Below, in pieces: positions 24,508 to 31,736 of a stretch of 64,000 bases of DNA. The notes beneath the pieces are model-generated. The model saw nothing but the letters and a program-made list of their open reading frames with translations, ran no database searches and was not told the origin of the DNA. Source of the stretch: JALYUS01 sp038231255 (GTDB lineage Bacteria; Chloroflexota; Chloroflexia; Thermomicrobiales; JALYUS01); the NCBI GenBank assembly GCA_038231255.1, contig JBBRLR010000013.1:7315-71314 (forward strand), read 5' to 3'. The position numbers and the translations under genes are program-made. Position 1 is the first letter of the stretch; each line of letters begins with the position of its first letter.

Positions 24508-25458
24508 TCAGTACGCTGGGTCGGGATCGCCAAGAGATGGGAAGTGCATGTGCTCGCCGATGCCGGCCATCACTTCGAGGGTGATGCCGTTCGGGTCGTC
24601 GAAGAAGAAGGCGCGCACGATGCCCATGTCGCGGATTGGGCTGAGGTGCGCGGCCTTCGCCTCGGTCAGCCGCTGGTACCACGTATCAAACTTCTCGTTG
24701 CTCCCCGCGAAAAAGGCGATGTGGTCAAGCGAGCGGCCGGTGCTCGGCAGCGTCGCGTCCTTGTGGGCGGGCAGTTCGGCGTCCGGGAACTCGAAGAAGG
24801 CGAACATCGTGTTCGGCGCGACGGTGATGAAATAGTGCCGCTCGTTGCCGGGGCGGTCGAGCCGGTGGCCCATTGCCACTTCGGAGCCGAGGAGATCGCG
24901 GTAGAAGGTGACCGTCTTCTTCATGTCGTTCGTGACGAGGGCGACGTGATGGAGCGCGGCGAAGGGCGACGCGAGGCCGTTCCGATCCGGCAACCCCAGC
25001 ACCTTCTCCGCCTCGGCGGCGTGGTTGGTCGAGTGCTGGCCACCCGACCCGCGCAGCACGTCACTGAGCGGAATCTCCCCCGTGCGCCATTGCATCGTCT
25101 TGGCGAGTTGCTCATCGGACATCCCATTCACGCGCTCGATCAACGCGTCATGCACGGTGAGGAATTCGGCGATCAGGGCGTCGCGGCTCTTGTCCTTGCG
25201 CTCATCAACGATCTGCTGGTTGTAGGCGTTCAGGTCGAAGTCCGCCGGGAGTCCGGCACCGCTCTCCGCCATGCCGATCATCCGCGCGTGGCCCGGCGCG
25301 CGGCCCGCGAGATGCGCGAGCAGTTGCTTCGCCGTCCAGCCGATGTCATCGAAATGAACGCGCGTGTTCATCTGCTCCTCGGTCAAGCCGCCGAACGTCT
25401 GCATCACACGCTGATTCCCCTGCCGGATCGTCTCGGTGATCTCCTGCTTCGTTGCCAT
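24508..25458 (-). CDS. DinB-like / glyoxalase (VOC) fusion protein
   Basis: 316 residues with two domains. Residues 1-150 form a DinB/maleylpyruvate-isomerase-like four-helix bundle (IRQGNQRVMQTFGGLTEEQM, WTAKQLLAHLAGRAPGHARM). Residues about 155-310 form a VOC domain (LHHVALVTNDMKKTVTFYRD, LDHIAFFAG, DPNGITLEVM) with the usual metal-ligand His and Glu positions. DinB proteins often carry thiol transfer or isomerase activity, and VOC enzymes catalyse metal-dependent isomerisation, dioxygenation or thiol-adduct chemistry, so a thiol-dependent detoxification enzyme is plausible. The ATG at 25458 follows AAGGAGGCGCCA. Confidence 0.75.
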   Translation of the reverse strand: MATKQEITETIRQGNQRVMQTFGGLTEEQMNTRVHFDDIGWTAKQLLAHLAGRAPGHARMIGMAESGAGLPADFDLNAYNQQIVDERKDKSRDALIAEFLTVHDALIERVNGMSDEQLAKTMQWRTGEIPLSDVLRGSGGQHSTNHAAEAEKVLGLPDRNGLASPFAALHHVALVTNDMKKTVTFYRDLLGSEVAMGHRLDRPGNERHYFITVAPNTMFAFFEFPDAELPAHKDATLPSTGRSLDHIAFFAGSNEKFDTWYQRLTEAKAAHLSPIRDMGIVRAFFFDDPNGITLEVMAGIGEHMHFPSLGDPDPAY

Positions 25459-25526
25459 TGGCGCCTCCTTTGCCGCGCAGGGCGGCGAACGATTCACGGA
25501 TACGCGAGAGTGGCATCGCGCGTTTG

Positions 25527-26273
25527 TTAGACCGGTAGGTGGTAGATGCGCGCCGCTGTCTTGCCGAGCACCCAATCTACCTCCTCGTTGCTGATGCCGC
25601 AGGAGCGAATTTTCTCCAGTTCGGTCGCCTGATTGTCGGCATGATCCGAGCCGAACAATACCATGTCCGCGCCGATTGCGTCGCAGAAGCCATGGACGAT
25701 GTGCGGCCCGATCCAGGTTGTTTCGAGCGACACATTCGGGCACTGCTTCGCGACCAAAAGCGCCTCGGCGGAGAACATCGTCATGCCGCCATGCGCCATG
25801 ACGATCCGCACGCTCGGGAAGGCGTGCGCCGGTTCGATGATCAGCGACGGCAGCGCAAACGGGACACCCATGCCGGTGTGGATCATCAGCGGCACGTCTA
25901 ACTCCGCCGCCATCGCGAAGACTTTGCGCGCCGCCGTGCTCGTCGGGTTAACCGCATGCGCTAGCGGGTGCATTTTCAGGCCGACGAAGCCGAGGTCGCG
26001 CACGCAACGGGTCGCTTCGCGCCGATAGTCGTCGTCCGGCAGGTGGGGGTTCGGGTTCGCCATGCCGAAGAAGCGACCGGGATAGCGCCGCGCGAACTCC
26101 GCGATTGCATCGTGCTGCGCCCGTACCGTATCGAGCGCGACGCACGATGCCGGCTGGACAATCGTGATGTCCACCCCGTTCCGCTCTTGCGCGGCTACCA
26201 GGTCTGCACCGACGAAGTCGTGATCGAAAATCTGGTCGTAGCCGAGATGGCTGTGTACATCAATGACCGTCAC
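25527..26273 (-). CDS. Amidohydrolase-2 family metal-dependent hydrolase
   Basis: 248 residues. TIM-barrel amidohydrolase: DVHSHLG (5-11) gives the first metal-ligand pair, GLKMHPLAHAVNP, a conserved MIHTGMG strand, IVMAHGG and the terminal GSDHADNQ aspartate. This is the ACMSD/gamma-resorcylate decarboxylase-like group, acting on carboxylic, often aromatic, compounds by hydrolysis or decarboxylation. The substrate cannot be assigned. It lies 68 bases from the DinB-VOC gene on the same strand. Confidence 0.78.
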   Translation of the reverse strand: MTVIDVHSHLGYDQIFDHDFVGADLVAAQERNGVDITIVQPASCVALDTVRAQHDAIAEFARRYPGRFFGMANPNPHLPDDDYRREATRCVRDLGFVGLKMHPLAHAVNPTSTAARKVFAMAAELDVPLMIHTGMGVPFALPSLIIEPAHAFPSVRIVMAHGGMTMFSAEALLVAKQCPNVSLETTWIGPHIVHGFCDAIGADMVLFGSDHADNQATELEKIRSCGISNEEVDWVLGKTAARIYHLPV

Positions 26274-26324
26274 ATCGTTCCTGCTTTCATGATACCGTCG
26301 GCAGGCGAACGTGCTCGCGTCAGT

Positions 26325-26756
26325 CTACGGCAACCGGAACGGGCCCCGCTCGTCTTTTGGGACACGCTCGCCGCGCCGCTGGATCACGTGGACGACAACG
26401 GGCGCGTCGCCCGCGTGGACGAGCAGCCGAATGACACTCGCTGTGAGCGGGGTGTCGTTCAGAAGCAGTTCCCACGCACTTTCCGGCACACCGTCCGGCT
26501 CGTTCTCGCCGACCGCGACCCAGGCGACCTCCGGGTAGGTAGTGCAGATCGCCGTCTCCACCCCGCGCCGCAGGACGGCAGCGAACTGCGCCGCCCGCTC
26601 GACGGCATACACGCCCGGCGCGTACTCCCGCCATACCTCCCAGAGCGCCGCCGCCTCGTCCGCATCCATCCGCGCCAGCGGCCTCGCGACCGCAGGCAAC
26701 ATCGCCGCCCCCGGCAGCTGGAGCGTATTCGCGAACCAGGCGACCGGATCATCCAT
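26325..26756 (-). CDS. Hypothetical protein (143 residues)
   Basis: Not recognised. It begins MDDPVAWFANTLQLPGAAML, has a helical middle (DADEAAALWEVWREY) and a beta-rich end (AWELLLNDTPL, VVVHVIQRRGE). There is no signal peptide or membrane segment. Composition looks like a genuine protein and the frame is the only plausible one here, but no clear ribosome site precedes the ATG. It lies 51 bases before the amidohydrolase gene on the same strand, so the two may be co-transcribed. Confidence 0.45.
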   Translation of the reverse strand: MDDPVAWFANTLQLPGAAMLPAVARPLARMDADEAAALWEVWREYAPGVYAVERAAQFAAVLRRGVETAICTTYPEVAWVAVGENEPDGVPESAWELLLNDTPLTASVIRLLVHAGDAPVVVHVIQRRGERVPKDERGPFRLP

Positions 26757-26761
26757 CGGAG

Positions 26762-26945
26762 AAACCGAATGACCCGCAAAGACGCAAAGAGCGCAAAGAA
26801 GGAGAAGGAAGTTTGAACCACGAAGACGCGAAGAGTACGAAGAGGGAAAAGAAAGGGTTGGATTGATTTCTATCTCTTTCTCCGCTCTCCTTCGTGCTCT
26901 TCGTGTCTTCGTGGTTCAATCTCTCTTGTGCGCCTTTGCGGTTCA
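26762..26945. repeat. Long imperfect inverted repeat (ACGAAGA / GTCTTCGTGGTTCAA)
   Basis: Left side: AACCGAATGACCCGCAAAG, further GCAAAGAGCGCAAAGAAGG, then TTGAACCACGAAGACGCG. Right side: CTCTTCGTGTCTTCGTGG, TTCAATCTCTCTTG, GCGCCTTTGCGGTTCATTCGG. The arms are nested: the outer pair is the GCAAAG family, the inner pair the CACGAAGA family, around an A/T-rich core. The 184 bases would make a large hairpin just downstream of the BNR-repeat gene (stop at 26967, minus strand). Confidence 0.75.
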
Positions 26946-26966
26946 TTCGGTTTCGACCCGTTTCGC

Positions 26967-29900
26967 TTACGGCTGCGCCGTGATGGCCGCGATGCCCGCC
27001 TCGCGCACTTGGCGATTGAAGGCGCCGAGATCGGCCTCCATCAGATCGTCCAGTTGGCGCAGTTGGCGGTCAATACGGGCGGCGATGGATGTGTACACCT
27101 CCTGTGTCTGCCGGGTCGGGGCGACATCGGCGCCGTCCGCGAAGCCCGCCAGGGTGGCGAGTTTGGCATTCAATCGGACGGGGGGCTGCAAGGGGCTGTC
27201 CGCCTTTTCCTCGATCAGTTCCGCCTCGATCATCTTCGCCTTTTCCCGCAAGGCTTTCGCTGCCTCGATGAGCGCTGAATGGTCCGCTAGCTGCTGCCCG
27301 CTGCCTGCTGTCTGCTTTCCGCCCAGGCGCTTCTCCCAGCCTTCCGCCTGGGCGCGGACATCGCGGAGCATCAGGATCGCCTCGTGCGTCTCGGTCAGTT
27401 TGTCGCGCAGTTGGAGAAGGAAATCGCGCTGCGCTTCCAGTTCCTTCTGCGACACATCAACGCGCGGGTCTTTCACGACCCGGAAATTCGCAGTGTGCGT
27501 CTGATCGCCGACCGTGAGCCGCACCTGATACTCGCCCGGCACAACGACCGGCCCCGCGACCGCATCCTTGGTGCTCGTGTCGCCGGGCACCTTTGTCGCC
27601 TCGGCGTAGCGCGTGTCCCAGACGAAGCGGTTCAACCCCGCCTCCGCCGGCACAAACGGCTTTGTCTCTTCGTCTTTCTTTTTCTCGCCCTCGGCCGGCT
27701 TCGCCAGTTCGTCCTTTTTGCTCGTGATGGCACGAATCTCCTTCCCGCTCGCGTCGAGGAAGGTGAGGGTGATCGGCGCGGTCGGCTTTTCCTTGAGGAA
27801 GTAGCGGACGATCACGCCATCGGGCGGGTTCTCACCCGCGTTGACGAGCGTTTCTTCGGTTTCGCCGTTCGGCTTCTTCTTTTGCTTGAAGGTGACAACG
27901 GTCGTTCCTGCCATCCGGTAACTCATCGCTGGGCCGGGGTCGCTCCCGTATCCTTTGTGGGAGCGCAGACGGACGAAATCGCGCGGGGTGAAGAGATGCG
28001 TCGCGGCGTCGCGCAGATCGTCGGTGAACTGCCGCAGCGGCGTGAGATCATCGAGAATCCAGAAGGAACGCCCATGCGTCGCGGCGATCAGATCCGTGTC
28101 CTGGACGATCAGGTCGTGGATCGGCACGACGGGCAGGGTACCGGGGGAAGGATGCCACTGTCCACCATCGTCGAAGGAGACGTAGACGCCCGTTTCCGTG
28201 CCGGCATAGAGCAGGCCACGACGCGCTGGGTCCTCACGCACGACGCGGGTAAAGTCGTCGTCGCCGATGCCCTTCGTGATCCGCGTCCACGTCTTGCCGT
28301 AGTCATTGGTCTTAAAGAGATAGGGCGCGTAGTCGTCCAGCTTATAGCGCATCGCCGCGACGTACGCGGTCGCCGGATCATGCGGCGATGGCTCGATGAC
28401 GCTGATCAGCGCCCACTCGGGCAAGCCTTTCGGGGTGACGTTCTCCCACGTCTTGCAGCCATCGCGGGAGATGTGGACCAGGCCATCATCGCTGCCGGCC
28501 CAGAAGACGCCCTGTTCGCGGGGTGACTCGACGAAGGCGAAGATCGTGCCGTAGACCTCCGCGCCCGTGTTGTCCTTGGTGATCGGCCCGCCGGACGGCT
28601 CCATCTTCGTCGCGTCGTTACGCGTCAGGTCGGGGCTGGCGACATCCCAGCTCTGCCCCTCGTCCGTCGAGCGGTGGACGACATTCGAGGTGGCGTAGAG
28701 CGTATCGGGACTATGCGGAGAGAAGAAAAGCGGGAAGGTCCACTGGAAGCGGTACTTAAGGTCCTTCGCGCCATTGCCCATGCCATCGGCGTCGGGCCAG
28801 ACGGTGACGTTGCGCTCCTGCCCGGTGCGGCGGTCGTGGCGGGTTAGCCGCCCGTTGCCCGCGCCGCTGCCGATCGCGCCGCCATAGACAATGTCGGGGT
28901 TCTTCGGATTGACAGCGATGTAGCCGCTCTCGCCGCCGCCCGGCTGATACCACTCCTGCTGCGTGATCGCGCCGACGGGTGAGAAGCTCGGCAGTGACAT
29001 CGCCGTGTTGTCCTGCTGCGAGCCATAGATACGGTAGGGCGTCTGGTTGTCCGTGATGACGTGGTAGAATTGCGCCGTCGGCTGGTTGAAGATCGTAGAC
29101 CACGCAGCCATATCGTTGAACGTCACATACGCGCCGCCATCATCGCCCTGGATCATCCGCTGAGGGTTCGTCGGATCAATCCAGAGGTCGTGGTTGTCGC
29201 CATGCGGCGTCGGGTACTTGACAAAGGTCGCGCCGCCGTCGGTAGATTTCCACGCCGCACCATTGAGGACGTAGACGGTGTTCGGCTGCGTCGGGTGGGC
29301 GAAGATGTGCGAGTAGTACCACGCGCGCCAGCGGAGTTCGCCCTGCTCGCTCATACGCTGCCACGTCGCGCCGCCGTCGTCCGAGCGGAAGACCGCGCCG
29401 TCCTCGGCCTCGACAATCGCCCAAACACGGCCTTCCTGTACGGGCGAAACCGCGACACCAATCTTACCGATTGTGCCCTTTGGCAGGCCGGGGTTGCGTG
29501 TGATCTCCGTCCAGTTGTCGCCGCCATCGGTGGACTTCCAGAGGCCACACGTCGGCCCGCCGCTCGTCAGGCTCCAGAAATCGCGCCGCCCATTCCAGAA
29601 CGACGCGTACAGGACGCGCGGGTTGTGCGAGTCCATCGCCAAATCAATCGCGCCCGTATCCTCATCCCGGAACAGGACCTGCTGCCACGTCGCGCCGCCA
29701 TCCTTGGAGCGGAAGACACCGCGCTCCTTGTTCGGCCCGAAGGCGTGACCGAGCGCGGCGACATAGACGACGTCCGCATTGGTTGGGTGGATGCGGATTT
29801 TGGCGATGTGCCGGGTGTCCCCGAGACCCATGTTCGCCCACGTCTTACCGGCGTCGGTGGACTTGTAGACGCCGTCGCCGTGCGAGACATTACCGCGAAT

Positions 29901-30194
29901 CGCCGTCTCGCCCGTGCCGACGTAGATGACGTTCGGGTCGGATTCCGCGACGGCAATTGCGCCGACCGCAGCGGTTTTGAAGAAGCCGTCGGAGATGTTC
30001 TCCCAGTACGTGCCGCCGTCAGTCGTCTTCCAAACGCCGCCCGCGCAGGCGCCGAAGTAAAACGTCATCTGCTCGCGCGGGTCGCCCGCAACGGCAACGC
30101 ACCGCCCGCCCCGGTGCGGCCCGATGCACCGCCATTCAAGCGACTGCTGCAACGCCGCGTCCACCGATTGCTGCCCCTTGCCTGTATCCGTCAT
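26967..30194 (-). CDS. Very large BNR / sortilin (VPS10)-like beta-propeller protein
   Basis: 1075 residues. The first roughly 700 consist of Asp-box (BNR) repeats such as VWKTTDGGTYWE, VYKSTDAGKTWA, LWKSTDGGDNWT and AAWKSTDGGATF, making one or two beta-propellers of the sortilin/VPS10 and glycosyl-hydrolase-like type. A beta-sandwich region (about 800-930) and a C-terminal helical part (QKELEAQRDFLLQLRDKLTETH) follow. Many bacterial homologues are exported, but no signal peptide is visible with the start at 30194, which has AAGGAG upstream, or at the earlier ATG at 30257. The binding partner or substrate is unknown. Confidence 0.78.
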   Translation of the reverse strand: MTDTGKGQQSVDAALQQSLEWRCIGPHRGGRCVAVAGDPREQMTFYFGACAGGVWKTTDGGTYWENISDGFFKTAAVGAIAVAESDPNVIYVGTGETAIRGNVSHGDGVYKSTDAGKTWANMGLGDTRHIAKIRIHPTNADVVYVAALGHAFGPNKERGVFRSKDGGATWQQVLFRDEDTGAIDLAMDSHNPRVLYASFWNGRRDFWSLTSGGPTCGLWKSTDGGDNWTEITRNPGLPKGTIGKIGVAVSPVQEGRVWAIVEAEDGAVFRSDDGGATWQRMSEQGELRWRAWYYSHIFAHPTQPNTVYVLNGAAWKSTDGGATFVKYPTPHGDNHDLWIDPTNPQRMIQGDDGGAYVTFNDMAAWSTIFNQPTAQFYHVITDNQTPYRIYGSQQDNTAMSLPSFSPVGAITQQEWYQPGGGESGYIAVNPKNPDIVYGGAIGSGAGNGRLTRHDRRTGQERNVTVWPDADGMGNGAKDLKYRFQWTFPLFFSPHSPDTLYATSNVVHRSTDEGQSWDVASPDLTRNDATKMEPSGGPITKDNTGAEVYGTIFAFVESPREQGVFWAGSDDGLVHISRDGCKTWENVTPKGLPEWALISVIEPSPHDPATAYVAAMRYKLDDYAPYLFKTNDYGKTWTRITKGIGDDDFTRVVREDPARRGLLYAGTETGVYVSFDDGGQWHPSPGTLPVVPIHDLIVQDTDLIAATHGRSFWILDDLTPLRQFTDDLRDAATHLFTPRDFVRLRSHKGYGSDPGPAMSYRMAGTTVVTFKQKKKPNGETEETLVNAGENPPDGVIVRYFLKEKPTAPITLTFLDASGKEIRAITSKKDELAKPAEGEKKKDEETKPFVPAEAGLNRFVWDTRYAEATKVPGDTSTKDAVAGPVVVPGEYQVRLTVGDQTHTANFRVVKDPRVDVSQKELEAQRDFLLQLRDKLTETHEAILMLRDVRAQAEGWEKRLGGKQTAGSGQQLADHSALIEAAKALREKAKMIEAELIEEKADSPLQPPVRLNAKLATLAGFADGADVAPTRQTQEVYTSIAARIDRQLRQLDDLMEADLGAFNRQVREAGIAAITAQP

Positions 30195-30296
30195 GCGCTC
30201 TGCTCCTTCGCTGCCCCGCCGCCCCACGCACTGCGGGGCGCTCAGTTTCGCACGCATGGCGCGATCTGCAAACCGCCATGGACCGAAAGAACCAAA

Positions 30297-30350
30297 CCCC
30301 CGGCCCCTCCCCTTCCCACGCCGAGGAAGGGAAGGGGCCGGGGGTTAGGT
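30297..30350. repeat. GC-rich REP-like palindrome
   Basis: CCCCGGCCCCTCCCCTTCCC, an ACGCCGAGG centre, then GGGAAGGGGCCGGGGGTTAGG. It is a single member of the family, placed between the divergent BNR-protein and DUF4118 genes. Confidence 0.7.
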
Positions 30351-30464
30351 CGTTCCCATCTATTCGCATCTCCACTCGCCGCTGTATGCTTCTTGCAAGG
30401 GTCTTTTGACCGTTTCTCGCACGCGCACCGCGCGATTGGCCAGTCCACGACGCGAAGGATGACG

Positions 30465-31088
30465 ATGCGACGCTCTGCTGCTTTGACGACACCCTTGACG
30501 GCGTATGGTTTCGCCTTGCTCGTCACCGCCTGCGCGACGGTGGCGAGCCTGCCATTTCCGTCGTTCTTCGCGCAGAATCCCTTCACGCCCTTCTATCTCG
30601 CGGCTGCGATTGCCGCGTGGTACGGTGGCCTCGGCGCGGGTCTCGCCAGCGTACTCGTCGGCGCGATTGCCGCCGATTACGTCTCCCTCGCGCCGCGCAA
30701 TCATTTCACCCTCGATGCACCCGGCACGCTGCTGCGTTTGCTCCTGTTCATCGTCGTCGCGGGCATTATCACCGGCCTGATCGCGACCGTACACCGGCGA
30801 CACGGCACGACGGTCGCCGACAAGAACGAACAGGAAGGGACGGGCCGTACCGAACGGAGCGTCGCGGATCGCGGCCTGCCGCTCCGGCTGCTCGACTTGC
30901 GCACCCACCTCACCGTCGCGACGCTCGCCGCCGCGCAACTCCGCCGTCGGCATGTCTCGACGATCGAGGCGGCCCGGTTGTGCGCGTACGTCATGCGGGC
31001 GCACGCCCGCATGCTGGCTGACATCGAGGCGTTGGAAACCGAACTCGGCCCGGATGACCAACAGCGCGAGTCAGGTGGCGGTCTTTAG
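30465..31088 (+). CDS. DUF4118-type membrane protein without a kinase domain
   Basis: 207 residues. Three to four membrane helices occur in the first 110 residues; TPFYLAAAIAAWYGGLGAGL, ADYVSLAPRNHFTL and LLRLLLFIVVAGIITGLI match the DUF4118 sensor region of KdpD-like histidine kinases (sedentary YGGLGAGL loop and F-x-x-P boundary). The C-terminal 90 residues are a charged helical tail, with no HisKA or HATPase motif, so it is not a kinase on its own. A response regulator gene follows 150 bases downstream across a repeat. GAAGGA precedes the ATG at 30465; ATG 30459 is an alternative. Confidence 0.6.
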   Translation: MRRSAALTTPLTAYGFALLVTACATVASLPFPSFFAQNPFTPFYLAAAIAAWYGGLGAGLASVLVGAIAADYVSLAPRNHFTLDAPGTLLRLLLFIVVAGIITGLIATVHRRHGTTVADKNEQEGTGRTERSVADRGLPLRLLDLRTHLTVATLAAAQLRRRHVSTIEAARLCAYVMRAHARMLADIEALETELGPDDQQRESGGGL

Positions 31089-31136
31089 CTTGCCACTGCG
31101 AGGGGGCAGGCTACAGCCCGCCACTACCAAGAAATG
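31073..31136. repeat. GCAGGCT...AGCCCGCCAC palindrome
   Basis: GTGGCGGTCTTTAGCTTGCC against GGCAGGCTACAGCCCGCCAC followed by CAAGAAAT. It overlaps the end of the DUF4118 gene and has the same family structure as 24418-24478. Confidence 0.6.
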
Positions 31137-31239
31137 AAACTCTGTCCAGCTGTCAGCCGTACGTCCGTTGCGTCCCGCCTGTACCGATGTACAATGCGTG
31201 CGCTCGTCGCTTGTGAACGTTTCGGAGCGGAAGGTGCGG

Positions 31240-31641
31240 ATGCAGCCGTTAATCGTGGTGGTTGACAACGATGAACCTTTCCGCGATCTGCTCACGGATG
31301 TCCTGGGCGATGAGGGCTACCGCATCGTCACGTCCACGACCGGCGCCGACGCGCTGGCGACGATCCGCAAGGTGCGGCCTGCATTGGTGATCCTCGACCT
31401 GCGGATGGAAGCGCCGGACTCGGGCATCCAACTGATCCGCGCCGTGCGGAACAATCCACTGACTGCCACGCTGCCGCTCATGATCTGCTCGGCGGACATC
31501 GCCGGCATGGCGCTCCATACCTCCTTCCTCCAGGAGCAGCGCGTTCAGGCGTTGAGCAAGCCGTTCGATTTGGATCAACTGCTCACTCTGGTACGGCATC
31601 TGATTGCCCCATTCGATGCGAGCAACGCACAGGGGGCGTGA
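31240..31641 (+). CDS. Single-domain response regulator
   Basis: 133 residues, receiver domain only. Acidic pocket in VVVDNDEP, phosphoacceptor Asp in LVILDLRMEAP, conserved Ser in MICSADI and Lys in LSKPFD. With no output domain it may act by protein contact or in a phosphorelay. The ATG at 31240 follows GGAGCGGAAGG. Nearby DUF4118 gene and a glycosidase gene share the strand, but repeats separate all three, so common transcription is uncertain. Confidence 0.82.
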   Translation: MQPLIVVVDNDEPFRDLLTDVLGDEGYRIVTSTTGADALATIRKVRPALVILDLRMEAPDSGIQLIRAVRNNPLTATLPLMICSADIAGMALHTSFLQEQRVQALSKPFDLDQLLTLVRHLIAPFDASNAQGA

Positions 31642-31649
31642 AGAAAACC

Positions 31650-31700
31650 TCACCCCCAGCCCCTCTCCATTGCTTGTCAGCAATAGAGAGGGGAGCGGAT
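31650..31700. repeat. REP-like palindrome (CCCTCTCCATTG / CAATAGAGAGGGG)
   Basis: A C-rich arm with CCCCTCTCCATTGCTTG is answered by CAGCAATAGAGAGGGGAGCGG, between the response regulator and glycosidase genes. An upstream ATG for the next gene (31638) lies in this repeat and is unlikely to be used. Confidence 0.65.
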
Positions 31701-31736
31701 CAGTCGTTGCTCATTGCTCAGGAGACTACCATCCCG

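Noticed and set aside
29061..30458. Long plus-strand frame upstream of the DUF4118 gene
   Set aside because: It is antisense to the BNR-protein gene; only the last 207 codons (from 30465) have a ribosome site and recognisable domain.
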